A stretch of 45,608 bases of DNA from JBGQDM01 sp041495845 (GTDB lineage Bacteria; Acidobacteriota; Terriglobia; Terriglobales; Acidobacteriaceae): positions 1 to 45,608 of the forward strand of contig JBGQDM010000014.1 in assembly GCA_041495845.1 (NCBI GenBank). Direction: 5' to 3'. The translations under genes were made by a program, and so were the position numbers. Under the pieces are notes generated by a model. That model was given only the letters and a program-made list of their open reading frames with translations. It had not been told where the DNA came from and ran no database searches. This document shows, in pieces, positions 20,410 through 29,993 of the stretch; within the stretch, counting starts at the first letter, position 1, and each line of letters opens with the position of its first letter.

Positions 20410-21411
20410 CTAGACCGTGGCCGTGACTCTCGAGCGGATGGCTTGGAGCGCCGATTGCAGCGAGAGCGGGGACCGCGCAATGTGGCACTGCGCTGCGATA
20501 TCACGGTTGCCCCAGAGGGTGTAGCGCCGGAGCTGCAAACTTGGAGCCCGCGAGAGCGGGTGTGGAATGGCATTTCTGCCCGGCTCCACCGTCATTCCCA
20601 GACCGAGCCCGACGCCGCGGGCTGCCCGAATGATCTGTTTCGAGACATTGCCGTTGGGATACGCAATCACTTGCGGGGCCCGTCCGGTCATCGCCTGCAG
20701 CGACTCTTGTGCGCTCCGAATCTGTTCGCATACCTCCGCTGCAGAATAGTTGGCGAGGATGGCATGGTCCCAGGTGTGGTTCCCGATGTGGACGAGAGGG
20801 TGACGCGCGAATCCGGCCAGTTCGCTGCGCGTAAAAGGCCGGTCGAGATGCGAAACTGTCTGAAACGCGGGGTGGCCAAATGCAGCCATCATCTGCTGGT
20901 CGGCTTCGCATGTGCGCAAACGTTTGCACGCAGCCCGCGCTCGATCAAGCTTTTCCCGGGACCAGTCCCGTTTCCCGGCTTCCCGATAAAGCACATCCCA
21001 CCAGAATGGTTTTCCGGTAGCCACATGGTTGGCCGAGATGCAGAAAACCGCCGGCGCGCCGAATTTCTCCAGCACAGGTATGGCACGCGCATGGTTGGCG
21101 TAGCCGTCGTCGAAGGTGATCATGGCGTATTGTCCGGGCGAATCCAGGCCGGCTGTGATCTGCTCCGGCGAAACAAAGCGGAAGCCGTGCTCCTGGAAGT
21201 TCTCGACAAAGGTGTGGAACATCCGCACCGTAATCGCCTGCTGCGGATCCAGCAGGCCTTGCCTGGCTTCTTGCTCGGACTCAAACAGGCCGTGGAAGGC
21301 AAAGATGAAGAGTCCCGACACGGGCGGAAGGATGCGCTGCCACGCCCGCGCCAGTCTGGCATCACTGGCAAACACCAGCTTCCGGCCAAGGTTGGGTGCG
21401 ATCGGTGTCAT
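20410..21411 (-). CDS. Polysaccharide deacetylase (NodB/CE4 fold)
   Basis: This 333-residue protein starts at ATG 21411; an in-frame GTG 12 bases earlier is possible. NodB motif 1 is TFDDGYAN (D101-D102) and motif 2 is HTWDH (H212 and H216), giving the complete Asp-His-His metal triad; YPNG is a later conserved turn. Such enzymes remove N-acetyl groups from hexosamines. There is no signal peptide, so it probably acts in the cytoplasm on the lipid-linked precursor or on an intermediate rather than on exported polymer. It lies 5 bases ahead of a GT4 gene, in the operon. Confidence 0.85.
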   Translation of the reverse strand: MTPIAPNLGRKLVFASDARLARAWQRILPPVSGLFIFAFHGLFESEQEARQGLLDPQQAITVRMFHTFVENFQEHGFRFVSPEQITAGLDSPGQYAMITFDDGYANHARAIPVLEKFGAPAVFCISANHVATGKPFWWDVLYREAGKRDWSREKLDRARAACKRLRTCEADQQMMAAFGHPAFQTVSHLDRPFTRSELAGFARHPLVHIGNHTWDHAILANYSAAEVCEQIRSAQESLQAMTGRAPQVIAYPNGNVSKQIIRAARGVGLGLGMTVEPGRNAIPHPLSRAPSLQLRRYTLWGNRDIAAQCHIARSPLSLQSALQAIRSRVTATV

Positions 21412-21505
21412 CAATTGGATCACGGAGAAGTTTCGGTTTTCGGCCCGCGCCGGGGGTGCCTATGTTTGGTGCGGTGCCGAGAGAAACCACGGCAGCGGCA
21501 TTCCG

Positions 21506-22291
21506 CTACCGCGATCGGGTGTTGAGAAAGCTGTACTCTTCCCGCGGGGACACGTGAAAAATGCGGTAGCCAGCCGCGTTCAGTTCACGAATCGCTCTGC
21601 GGGTCGGTTGGGTGCCCACTTCACGCCAGCGATGGTGAAATTCCACCAGCAGTTGGCCTACGTGAATCTCTGCCTGCAACAGGTCGCGGATCACGTCGTA
21701 TTCCGCGCCTTCGATATCCATCTTCAACAGATCAATGCTCTCGTGTCCCAGCACGCGCAGAATCGTGGTCAGTCGATGGACGGGCACTTGAATCGCCGGC
21801 CAGGGCGTCGCTCGCGGGATGACACTGTGCGAAATATGGCGTGGGTCGCATGGAGGCAAGAACGGGCACGTTCCATCGCTTGCTCCCACGGCAAGAGGGT
21901 GGAAGACAAAGCCAGCGGGCAAAGTCTGGGTCTTGATCCAGGCCATCGTCCGCGGGGTTGGGTCGAAGGCGTGGACGGTGACCCCAAAGCGCTGGATCAG
22001 CTCCAGATCAAACGAGATGTCGTCGCCAACCCCTAGCGAATACACCGTGCTGGTGGGAAGCAACGGCGACGGGCACAGCGTCCAACTGGCCTTCCGGCCG
22101 CCCAGGGTCAAGGTCTCCGTGCGGAGCTGCCTGGTCTGCCAAAGATCGCGCCCTGCCGCCACCAGCGCCAGTCGTTGTAGACCCCGCAGCGATCGAGCCG
22201 CCAGGTTTGTGACCCTAGGAAAACTCTGGATCTCGCTTGTCTCCCACGAATCGGCCAGCTCTCCGGCCTTGGTACGCAGCTGGCTAAACAT
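21506..22291 (-). CDS. FkbM-family SAM methyltransferase
   Basis: This 261-residue protein has the FkbM core: YSLGVGDDISFDLELI as the SAM-binding turn, VHAFDPTP, and the strongly conserved IDLLKMDIEGAEYDVI followed by LLVEFHH. The family O-methylates sugars and other small molecules. In a polysaccharide locus it most likely methylates a sugar of the repeat unit. Its start overlaps the end of the previous methyltransferase gene by 8 bases. It is distinct in sequence from the second FkbM protein at 27821-28564. An 80-base or longer gap separates it from the deacetylase. Confidence 0.85.
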   Translation of the reverse strand: MFSQLRTKAGELADSWETSEIQSFPRVTNLAARSLRGLQRLALVAAGRDLWQTRQLRTETLTLGGRKASWTLCPSPLLPTSTVYSLGVGDDISFDLELIQRFGVTVHAFDPTPRTMAWIKTQTLPAGFVFHPLAVGASDGTCPFLPPCDPRHISHSVIPRATPWPAIQVPVHRLTTILRVLGHESIDLLKMDIEGAEYDVIRDLLQAEIHVGQLLVEFHHRWREVGTQPTRRAIRELNAAGYRIFHVSPREEYSFLNTRSR

Positions 22292-23231
22292 GTTTCACCA
22301 CTCGGGCGAACAGCAGCTGGCCGAAAAGCCTCGTGCCCACCGTGGGCTCCAAGATTCGCGCCAGCCAGCCCCGCACCGGTGCGCCTGCCGGGAACCAGCG
22401 GGGATCGATTTGTAAGCAATTCACCTCCGGCTGCGGGAAGAAGGCAGCCAGTTCGTGCGCCAGTTCGGTGCCGGTGAAGCGATGAAAGAAAATGCCATTC
22501 TCGTGCACTCCATCCCGTGGTCGGCGAAGAATTTCCCGGAGGAGGTTGTAGTGGTACACGGTGAGCAGCAGGCAGCCCGACGGTTTGAGCCCGGTACGCA
22601 CCCGGCCGAGAAGTGCAGCCCTCTGTTCTTGAGAGGGAATGTGCTCCAACAGCTGCGCAGAAATCACCGCATCGAAGAAGGCAGGAGAGAGCACCAGTTG
22701 AGTCACATCGCACCACACCAAGCCCAGCCGAGTCTCCGCGCCGGACGCCTTCTTCGCCAGGTGGAGCAACGATGACTCGGAGAAATCCGTTGCCAGAACG
22801 GCTTGAGCAATTCCGAGCAACCGGACCGTCATCCGCCCAGTACCACAGGCGAGATCGAGCACGGTCTTCCCCAGAAACGCTGCCGGGTTCGCAAACACCG
22901 CCTTCATTTCCACCGTGTTGGACCAGGCCGAGAAGTGGGCATCGTAACCGTCCGCGCCCCGGTCCCGCGCCTGCTGTTCCTCGTGGGTCACCCGACTCAG
23001 GGGCTGCTGCAGCGGCAGCAAGCGCAAAATGCCGGCTCGAATCTCGCAGACACGGCCGCAAGCAATGCATCGCACGGTGCCTGCGCGGACAAACTCGTCA
23101 CCCCGGCCATCCCCCATGACCAGGCGTTGTCCGTCGTGGGGACACCGTACGGCATCCAGCAGCGCCACCGGGAAGCCGCGAAATTCCGGTGCTGCACTGG
23201 GGCCTGAATTGAGGTCGTGAGCCACAGGCAT
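22284..23231 (-). CDS. Class I SAM methyltransferase with N-terminal zinc-ribbon-like segment
   Basis: This 315-residue protein starts at ATG 23231 (MPVAHDLNSG); an upstream TTG at 23252 would overlap the acyltransferase gene. Residues about 30-75 contain CPHDG and later CIAC with strands between them, like the Trm112-type ribbon in front of many carbohydrate methyltransferases. The Rossmann core has VLDLACGTGRMTVRLL, ATDFSES and ISAQLLEHIPS. It probably methylates a sugar or amino sugar; the substrate is unknown. It sits between a GNAT-fold acyltransferase and an FkbM gene. Confidence 0.8.
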   Translation of the reverse strand: MPVAHDLNSGPSAAPEFRGFPVALLDAVRCPHDGQRLVMGDGRGDEFVRAGTVRCIACGRVCEIRAGILRLLPLQQPLSRVTHEEQQARDRGADGYDAHFSAWSNTVEMKAVFANPAAFLGKTVLDLACGTGRMTVRLLGIAQAVLATDFSESSLLHLAKKASGAETRLGLVWCDVTQLVLSPAFFDAVISAQLLEHIPSQEQRAALLGRVRTGLKPSGCLLLTVYHYNLLREILRRPRDGVHENGIFFHRFTGTELAHELAAFFPQPEVNCLQIDPRWFPAGAPVRGWLARILEPTVGTRLFGQLLFARVVKHV

Positions 23232-23235
23232 GAAT

Positions 23236-24366
23236 CTACCGAGATCGTCCAAGATGTCCGATTTCCCAGGCCAGGCGCCGGACGCCCTTGCTGGCCAGGG
23301 CGCTCAGGGGACCGATTCCCAACGCATGGCTGAGGAGTCCGGCAGCAGCCAGCACCGGACTGGAAAACCCGGTGACCCGGAAGAGCGATTCGATTTTCCC
23401 GCCCAGCTGCGTTTTGTAGAACGAGGCTCCCCACATGAGATGAAAACATCCGAGTTGCAAGCGGATGAGGTGTTGCAGAGTCAACCACAGCACCACGCTC
23501 CCCAAATTCAAGCGGTCAAATTCCGGATCGTGAGCGAGCACGATCAGATACGCGTTGTTGGCGTGCAGAAACGAGAGGGTCCCGGCAACCAGCCTCTTCC
23601 GGTAGTACACCCCGTACAACAAACCGCGCTCTTGCACCAGCGGCCACCGTTGCTCGACGACACCGGGATGCCAAGCGCTTTCCCGATGATGTTTCTGCAT
23701 GCGTTGGCGGTTCAGGTCGAGGATCTCTTGATACAGTTCCCGCGTCACTTCCGGCCCCAAGCACGGCCCCACCGCCAGGTTGTCCCCCCATTCCCGCTCT
23801 AACCGTCGCAGATAGTAAGGAAGATGTTTGCGAGTTTTGCTGCCCAGCGTCTGCAGATACTGTTCCGGGCGAGCGGGAAGGGCAATGAGAAAATCCTCCG
23901 CCGCCGGTCGAGCACTGCAACGGAGCGGAAGCACGGACATGGCCTCGATCTCGTCGCGCCTCAACCAGGGAAGATGAATCCTCGCCGGTTTTCTGGTTTC
24001 CACCAGATGCCGGACTACGGCGCTGCCCGGCAAGGCGCGTCCTTGGACATGGATCTCCCGCAGCAAACCCCAGCGCCGCTCTTCCCGGTAGAAACAAGCG
24101 TCAATGATTTTTCCTTGCGGATCGGTCAGGAAGCACACGCGCTCGGCCACCGGAAAACAATAATTGCCGGCAAAGCTGAAAGAGTGAAACCAGTCGTCCC
24201 CGGCCGCTTCATCGAGCAGTCGCCGCACTTCAGCGGTCAACTGCGCCACCGGGAAATCGTGGAACGAAGCGAGCGTAGGGCCCACCGCGGCGTGGCTCTG
24301 GTCCGTCACCCCCGCTTGTTCCCACCCGGCCCCCGGGAACACGATGGAGAGTGGCCAGAGAGGCAT
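23236..24366 (-). CDS. GNAT/FemAB-like acyltransferase
   Basis: This 376-residue protein starts at ATG 24366 (MPLWPLSIVFPG), one base after the stop of the preceding glycosyltransferase gene; the longer open frame overlaps that gene completely. The C-terminal two thirds look like the BioF2/FemAB-type GNAT fold: LGSKTRKHLPYYLRRLE (acceptor helix), GVYYRKRLVAGTLSFLH, and a final WGASFYKTQLGG. Such proteins in capsule or exopolysaccharide loci acylate or aminoacylate sugars. The acyl donor is not evident. The chemistry is inferred from family and context. Confidence 0.75.
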   Translation of the reverse strand: MPLWPLSIVFPGAGWEQAGVTDQSHAAVGPTLASFHDFPVAQLTAEVRRLLDEAAGDDWFHSFSFAGNYCFPVAERVCFLTDPQGKIIDACFYREERRWGLLREIHVQGRALPGSAVVRHLVETRKPARIHLPWLRRDEIEAMSVLPLRCSARPAAEDFLIALPARPEQYLQTLGSKTRKHLPYYLRRLEREWGDNLAVGPCLGPEVTRELYQEILDLNRQRMQKHHRESAWHPGVVEQRWPLVQERGLLYGVYYRKRLVAGTLSFLHANNAYLIVLAHDPEFDRLNLGSVVLWLTLQHLIRLQLGCFHLMWGASFYKTQLGGKIESLFRVTGFSSPVLAAAGLLSHALGIGPLSALASKGVRRLAWEIGHLGRSR

Positions 24367-24367
24367 C

Positions 24368-25591
24368 TTAGTTTGCCCTCCGTCCCGGAATGATCTTGCT
24401 GGCCGCCAGGGCAGCCGCGTAGTCCAGAAGACGACGGGCGGCAATGGCTTGCCAACTAAATTCTTCGCGCATGCGCCGCGCCCCGGTTGCGCCCAGTGGC
24501 TCGCGGACCCGAGCATCGCGGAGCGCGTGCAACTGCACCACCAGGTCAGCTCCATCGCCCAAACGGTATTGCCGCCCGGTCCCCTCAAGCCGCTCGGGCG
24601 CGTCCATGGTGTCATTCGCGATGAGGGGAAGGCCACAGGCCAACGCGTCCAGCATCGACATCGATTCCTCGGTCGGCCAGACTCCGATGTCGGCCGCGCG
24701 ATAGAACGCGCCCAGCTCGCTTACCGGCATAAAGGGAAGGTGCACGCAACCGCGACATTGAGCAATTTCCTGCGTCTGCAGTCCTTGGCCAATCAACAAT
24801 CCACGAAACGGTTCCCCGGCCGCGGCCAGTTCCGCGATGGCGCGCGCCAGCAACAGCGGGTTCTTCTGCGCCGTAAACCGCCCAGAATACACGCAGACAA
24901 TTTCGTCCTCGCGGAAACCGAGGCGGCGGCGCAGCGCGGTCCGCGCCCGCGCTTCTCCAGGACCGGCCACCGGATGAAACACTTCCGTATCGACGCCCAA
25001 GGGGCAAATTTCCAGCTTGCTGCGGGGTACGCCAAAAAACTGCGATGCCAACGCGGCACAGTCGGGAGAAATCGCATAATACTTTTCCGTGGCCCAACTG
25101 ACCATGCGCCCGTGCAGCCCGCGCTCGAGATAACACCTCCAGCGTTCGGGACGGAGACCGGTGGACGTTTTCCGGGCCAGAGGGAAGACGGACGCGTGGT
25201 AATGACAGCCGGAGAACAGACGATAGTCCAGCCGGGAACGATAGAAAGCGGATTCCACCGCAATCCAGCCAATCGGCGTCATGGTCTGCACCACCTGCGG
25301 TTGAATCTCGCGCAACTTTTGCCGTAGTCCGAGCAAACGAACGTGGCCTAGTGTCTTGGTGTGCCCGAGAATGTGCAGACGAAACCCGTCCAGGGTCTCC
25401 TCGGAGCCTGGCGCCAGTTCCGGCGCAAACCCGCCATACGCCTGCTGTTCCGGCTCCTGCCGGTAGTCGGGCGGAAATGACGAGGCCACTACGTCCACGT
25501 GTGCGCCTAACCGCGCCAGGTATTTCGGCAGCCGGTTTTCGAGATAACCCATCCCGGGAGAAAAAATCTCGGAGATCAAGACGATGCGCAT
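24368..25591 (-). CDS. Glycosyltransferase family 4
   Basis: This 407-residue protein begins MRIVLISEIFSPGMGYLENRL, a GT4 start with the glycine turn. The donor half has VCVYSGRFTAQKNPLLLARA, LIGQGLQ and the motif EESMSMLDALACGLPLI, including the conserved Glu before the sugar-nucleotide loop. It overlaps the polymerase gene by 16 bases and almost touches the acyltransferase gene, so it is in one operon. It adds one residue of the repeat unit; the specificity is unknown. Confidence 0.87.
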   Translation of the reverse strand: MRIVLISEIFSPGMGYLENRLPKYLARLGAHVDVVASSFPPDYRQEPEQQAYGGFAPELAPGSEETLDGFRLHILGHTKTLGHVRLLGLRQKLREIQPQVVQTMTPIGWIAVESAFYRSRLDYRLFSGCHYHASVFPLARKTSTGLRPERWRCYLERGLHGRMVSWATEKYYAISPDCAALASQFFGVPRSKLEICPLGVDTEVFHPVAGPGEARARTALRRRLGFREDEIVCVYSGRFTAQKNPLLLARAIAELAAAGEPFRGLLIGQGLQTQEIAQCRGCVHLPFMPVSELGAFYRAADIGVWPTEESMSMLDALACGLPLIANDTMDAPERLEGTGRQYRLGDGADLVVQLHALRDARVREPLGATGARRMREEFSWQAIAARRLLDYAAALAASKIIPGRRAN

Positions 25592-26922
25592 CCCACCCCC
25601 ATTTCCGGAGGGAGCCCGAGAGGTCGCGGCCCCGCGACCGGGCTCATGAAGTACAACAAGACGATGAGCAGACCCAGGCCGCCGGACAACAGCGTGGTAA
25701 AGATGGAAATGTTGGCCAGATTATAGGCGGCATAAGTGGTGACCAGAGCGGCCAGCCGGGGATCATGCTGCTGCGCCGCTGAGTCGAGGATCCAGAACAC
25801 AAGCCCACAAAACACTGCGATCAAAAGCAGGCCGGGCAACCCGGCCGCCTCGATGCCATCCGTGGCCAGGAAGTGGGTGCTGGCATTGAGATTGGTGGTG
25901 CCGGCGTACGCCAGGCCGAGTTCCTGGCCGACCGGATACTGATAAGGATAGGAGATGAGCCAATTCACCCCTTTGATGTGCGACCAGTAAGTGACCGGGT
26001 TCTGTTGAAAGAAATCGTAATATTGAGCGGTGAGAAGTCCCCCCATGCCCAGGGTTCTGGCTACGACAACGGCCAATGCCAGCCAGAGGAACGCCCCGGG
26101 CTCTTGCCCGGTGGCGACGTAAGCACCCAGACATCCAGCCAGCAGCGCCAGGCACGCCAGCGGGAACGCCGCCCCAAAGGGAAGCCTCCGAATCCGGAGG
26201 AACAGGTACATCCCCGGAAAGAAGAGAATCGACAGGAGCGCGCCCTTGGTGCCGCCAACGCTATAGATCAGCAATTGCCCCGCTGCACCCGCCAGGAAAA
26301 GCCAGCGTCGCCGGTAAAACAGTCCGTACGCCATGAAGAATGGGTTGATCGCGCCGGTGAGCAACATGAAGGCGTAGTTGACCGCACCCCCGTCGGCCAT
26401 ATCATTCGACGCCTCCCGCAAATCGTAGACATCGGCGAAGGAGACAAGATGCAAGTGGTTGCGAAAGACCACCATCATCCACAAAGAAAGAACAGCAAAC
26501 ACCGTCGCCAGACCCCGCCACAGGGCTCGTGAAGAAACCTGCGTCGGTTCGGTCCGCCATAAGGGCACACGGTACGTGCACCCCACCACCCAGAACGCCG
26601 CGAACAGCACCAGCATGAGTACTGCAATCTCCCGGGCGGGTTCCATCTCCGCATACAGAGGAACGAACATCGAGGGAATCAACACATTGATGTACAAAAC
26701 CCAGTACGCCAGTTGCGATGGCCGGGCGAGCTGGATCGGCATCCACAGGCAGGGCAGGAGGCTCAGCGCCCAGGCCAGCGCTAGATAGAAAGAGGAAGGA
26801 GAATTCTCTTCAAAACCAAGATAGCCAAACGTGGGAAATAAATAGTGAACATACATCCACTGAAAGCACGCGATGTAAAGCGCGACAATGACAAACACGA
26901 CTTTTCTGAGGTGAGATTGCAT
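25576..26922 (-). CDS. Wzy-like polysaccharide polymerase (multi-spanning membrane protein)
   Basis: This 448-residue protein starts at ATG 26922 (MQSHLRKVVFVIVALY); a GTG start 37 codons upstream would overlap the methyltransferase gene. It is hydrophobic throughout, with about ten to twelve predicted spans and a longer loop near the C-terminal third (YYDFFQQNPVTYWSHIKGVNWLISYPY), as expected for O-antigen polymerases. Polymerases are poorly conserved, so this call relies on topology and on being the only such protein beside a flippase and a Wzz-like protein. It would join repeat units on the periplasmic side. Confidence 0.7.
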   Translation of the reverse strand: MQSHLRKVVFVIVALYIACFQWMYVHYLFPTFGYLGFEENSPSSFYLALAWALSLLPCLWMPIQLARPSQLAYWVLYINVLIPSMFVPLYAEMEPAREIAVLMLVLFAAFWVVGCTYRVPLWRTEPTQVSSRALWRGLATVFAVLSLWMMVVFRNHLHLVSFADVYDLREASNDMADGGAVNYAFMLLTGAINPFFMAYGLFYRRRWLFLAGAAGQLLIYSVGGTKGALLSILFFPGMYLFLRIRRLPFGAAFPLACLALLAGCLGAYVATGQEPGAFLWLALAVVVARTLGMGGLLTAQYYDFFQQNPVTYWSHIKGVNWLISYPYQYPVGQELGLAYAGTTNLNASTHFLATDGIEAAGLPGLLLIAVFCGLVFWILDSAAQQHDPRLAALVTTYAAYNLANISIFTTLLSGGLGLLIVLLYFMSPVAGPRPLGLPPEMGVGCASS

Positions 26923-27013
26923 CGGAGCCGCGAAGGCGATGGAGATGAAGGACAGATGCTCGGACGGGAACGAGGGTAGTTCGCTGCGCACCGGTTCTGC
27001 TGCTGCGAGTTCT

Positions 27014-27805
27014 CTATCCGGGCTTGTGCACAATGAAAAATACGCCCGTAGCCCGAAACTTCTGCCACCAGCGCCGGGCGTGGTACCTGCGAAACCAGAT
27101 CGGTAGCCGGCAGATCAGGCAGTCCAGCTTGACCACCCAGCGGATATTGTGCGGGGCCGTAGCCATCATGGAGTGCCATCGCGCCATGAGGGGGAAATCG
27201 GTCAAGTGCTCATGGTCAATCGCCATGCCAGTCTCCTCGATCCGGGCTCGGAACCAGGGCAGGGGAATGCCGCGCTCGTGCTGCGTGAGTCCGGGGCGCG
27301 GGTTGCGCCAATCGCCCATGGAAGTAATTGGCTCGGAAATCAGAGCGACTCCGCCCGGGACGAGCACCCGCGCAATTTCCCTCAGATAGGTGCTGACGTT
27401 GGGAATATGGTGCAGCGCACTCAAGCAGGTCACCAGATCGAAGCGATGGTCGGGGAAGGGCATGAGTCCGGAGATGTCGGGTCGAACATATTCGAATCTG
27501 GGATTGGTCAGCCCTTCCGAAGGCTCGAGAATTGTGATCTCGCCGCAACGTTCCACAATGGGTTCAAACTCATAGCCAGCCGCGCTGCCAATGCCCAGAA
27601 CCCGCGCAAAAGCTGGTTGTTGCAGATGGCGAAAGCCGTGTTCCACATTCCGGGCATGGTAGTTGTACGTGTAGGCGTGGCTATAGGTCTGGACCAGTTC
27701 GGCGTAGCCCTCCCGCTCGTCTTGGTACCACTGCTCCCGCTCCGCGGCGGTCAAATCTTCGCCGTAGAGCTGCTCGCCGGAGAAATATTGGGTCATCTCC
27801 TTCAC
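27014..27805 (-). CDS. Class I SAM methyltransferase
   Basis: This 263-residue protein starts at GTG 27805; ATG 27796 is an alternative, but AAGGAG would then touch the start codon. The motifs are ARVLGIGSAAGYEF (SAM loop), LEPSEGL, and FDLVTCLSALHHIPNVSTYLRE typical of Methyltransf_11 proteins. The N-terminal helix-rich part contains a conserved-looking DEREGYAELVQTYSH. It probably methylates a sugar or lipid intermediate of the locus. It lies 15 bases downstream of an FkbM gene. Confidence 0.8.
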   Translation of the reverse strand: MKEMTQYFSGEQLYGEDLTAAEREQWYQDEREGYAELVQTYSHAYTYNYHARNVEHGFRHLQQPAFARVLGIGSAAGYEFEPIVERCGEITILEPSEGLTNPRFEYVRPDISGLMPFPDHRFDLVTCLSALHHIPNVSTYLREIARVLVPGGVALISEPITSMGDWRNPRPGLTQHERGIPLPWFRARIEETGMAIDHEHLTDFPLMARWHSMMATAPHNIRWVVKLDCLICRLPIWFRRYHARRWWQKFRATGVFFIVHKPG

Positions 27806-27820
27806 AGGATTGCGCCGGGT

Positions 27821-28564
27821 TTATTTCTGCACCGGCTGCGCGAACAACTCGGCGCGCTCGGCCGAGTCGCGGGCGGTATAGATCCAGTCGTACCCCCAGG
27901 AGGCGAGGAGTCGACAACAGTCATCGTGCACGGCCTGGCCATGGGTCGCCAGAAAGAGCCGGGGACGGTGTTCCCGAAAACACCGGGTTGCGCCCACTAA
28001 CGCGCGGAACTCGCCACCCTCAATGTCCATCTTGATGTAGTCGGGTGCTCGAATCCGTTCTTCAGCAATCAGCTTGTCCAGCGTGGATGTGGCCACGGTC
28101 AGGTCGCCTCCCGCTTCCAGTTTCCCCATAGCGCGCGTTGCTTCTCGCACAAATGAGGCTTTCCCCGGCGCATCGGAAATGGCCAGCTCCAAAACTTCCA
28201 CATTGTGGATGCGATTCAGCGCCAGATGCTTTCGCAGGAGCACGAGATTGGCGGGCAAGGGTTCAAAGGCATACACTCGGCCCTTGCCGACCCGAAGTGC
28301 GGCCAGCAAGGAATAGAAACCAGCGTTCGCTCCGACGTCAAAGAACACCGCCCCACTGCGCACTTCCTGGGCGATCCGCCGCTGTGTCTCCCATTCATAA
28401 CTTCCCAGCCAGCACCCGTGCAGATGCGCGCCGACAATCCATTTCTGGCCGCGCAACGGTCCCTGCAACACCGGGAGAGCGAGCTGGCGCGGAATCAGTT
28501 GGAACGGGTAGCGGAGGAGCCGCCCCGCCAAAGAACCGGGCCGTAGCGCCGAAAAATTGATCAT
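27821..28564 (-). CDS. FkbM-family SAM methyltransferase
   Basis: This 247-residue protein has FFDVGANAGFYSLLAA as the SAM-binding loop, VYAFEPLPANLVLLRKHL, and YIKMDIEGGEFRALVG, the defining FkbM sequence, then PRLFLATHG. It is the second FkbM protein of the locus and is closer to the family average than the one at 21506-22291. It likely O-methylates a sugar hydroxyl in the repeat unit or polymer end. It starts 61 bases after the flippase gene with AAGGGG upstream. Confidence 0.87.
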   Translation of the reverse strand: MINFSALRPGSLAGRLLRYPFQLIPRQLALPVLQGPLRGQKWIVGAHLHGCWLGSYEWETQRRIAQEVRSGAVFFDVGANAGFYSLLAALRVGKGRVYAFEPLPANLVLLRKHLALNRIHNVEVLELAISDAPGKASFVREATRAMGKLEAGGDLTVATSTLDKLIAEERIRAPDYIKMDIEGGEFRALVGATRCFREHRPRLFLATHGQAVHDDCCRLLASWGYDWIYTARDSAERAELFAQPVQK

Positions 28565-28625
28565 CGTTCAATGACCCCTTCCTCTTTGTACTCACTGGGT
28601 CGCGGCGCGGTGAGAAGCGGGACGC

Positions 28626-29993
28626 TCAAAGGCTCGGCGCGGACGCCATCTTCAGCCCGCGCCATCGATGACAGGAAAGACTGAGTACGCCGGTATAACT
28701 CGCCGCCGACACCAGCATGCCGTACACCGCGCCGCGCAACCCCAGATGTATGACCAGGGGAATGCCAAAGACAAACGTGGCGGCGCCGCTTGCCAGGTAG
28801 GCGTGGAAGACCGCCCGCGGCTTTTCCATCGCCTTCAGCATCAGATTGGCGACATGGCCCAGGCTCAGCACCACCGGCAACAGCACGTACCACCGCAGCA
28901 GCGGGGCCACTCGATCGAACTTGCCGGCATAAACAAAATGAAGCAGAGGCAAACTGCCCAGCCCCAGCAGCAAAGCAAATCCCGCACTGATCCCGAGAAA
29001 CAACAGCGAACACCGCCACCACAAATGCCGCAACTTTCCCATCTCCTGGGCCGCAAACTGGAGCGCCATCTGCGGCAGCACCAGCACAGTAAGGGCGGCG
29101 AAGATCTGGTCGACCGGAAGCACCAGGTTGTACAAGGCGCGAAGTTCGGCCACGTCCCGCACCGAGAGGAACCCGGCCACCGCCCAGAAGTAGGCTTGGG
29201 TGGTGAACTGAAACACCAGGGCTGTCACCAGCACCCAGCGGGAATACTTCCAGTGCTCGGACCAGTGATCGGACTCCTGCCGCAGGAACTCGGCTGCCTC
29301 CACCGGCCCCATTTTTCCCGGACGCTCCCGCACCACCACCAGGGCGGCCATCGTCCACGCTGCCGCCACGATCAGAAAGGCAGACAGACCGTTCAACCGG
29401 TCGGCGCGAATCGCCAGCGTCAGCAGGGCCATACAGCTCACAAAAAAGGCAGCCGAAAACCGCATGGCCAGATCGGGCCGCCGCCTCACGTAGAACGTAC
29501 GCCGCACAAAGGTCGCGGTCAGGATCACGCCGCAGCTCAAGGCCATGCCCAGTAAGGCCGGCGAAGCGAACGCTGGATGCAGCCAGCGCAGGCTGCGCCA
29601 CACGACCAGCAGAAACGCGCTCAGGCCCGCCAACAGCCAGGCATTGCTCCGCCACAACAGGCTGCCATAGCCGGCGAAGCGCTGGTGATAGCGTCCCGCG
29701 CCGTAGATGGTATAGGCCTCGAGAATGGCGGCGTTGTGCAAACCCGCGAGGAAAGTGAAGATCGAATAGGAGAGCGCAAACCCGCCATACTCTTCCTTCG
29801 ATCGCAGGCGCGCCAAGGCAATGTTTACGATAAACATCCCACCGACGGCCAAGACCTGGTCGGCCAGGCTGTAACTCAGTTGTTCGCCGCGGGCAGCCGA
29901 CCAGGCGGCGAACCGGTTCCAGGGCGATGAGGCCGGGGACATGCTCTCGACGACCGCAGCCGGCGAGGCTTCGGGAAAGGTCACGCCGCTCAT
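28626..29993 (-). CDS. Wzx-like polysaccharide flippase (MATE/oligosaccharidyl-lipid family)
   Basis: This 455-residue protein starts at ATG 29993, which overlaps the stop of the Wzz-like gene as ATGA. The N-terminal region (SYSLADQVLAVGGMFIVNIAL) opens a series of about twelve hydrophobic helices typical of Wzx, with a central WKYSRWVLVTALVFQFTTQAYFW. A second long open frame on the same strand overlaps it (28561-30018) but is low-complexity and non-membrane, so I treat it as a shadow. It would flip the lipid-linked repeat unit to the periplasm. Confidence 0.8.
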   Translation of the reverse strand: MSGVTFPEASPAAVVESMSPASSPWNRFAAWSAARGEQLSYSLADQVLAVGGMFIVNIALARLRSKEEYGGFALSYSIFTFLAGLHNAAILEAYTIYGAGRYHQRFAGYGSLLWRSNAWLLAGLSAFLLVVWRSLRWLHPAFASPALLGMALSCGVILTATFVRRTFYVRRRPDLAMRFSAAFFVSCMALLTLAIRADRLNGLSAFLIVAAAWTMAALVVVRERPGKMGPVEAAEFLRQESDHWSEHWKYSRWVLVTALVFQFTTQAYFWAVAGFLSVRDVAELRALYNLVLPVDQIFAALTVLVLPQMALQFAAQEMGKLRHLWWRCSLLFLGISAGFALLLGLGSLPLLHFVYAGKFDRVAPLLRWYVLLPVVLSLGHVANLMLKAMEKPRAVFHAYLASGAATFVFGIPLVIHLGLRGAVYGMLVSAASYTGVLSLSCHRWRGLKMASAPSL

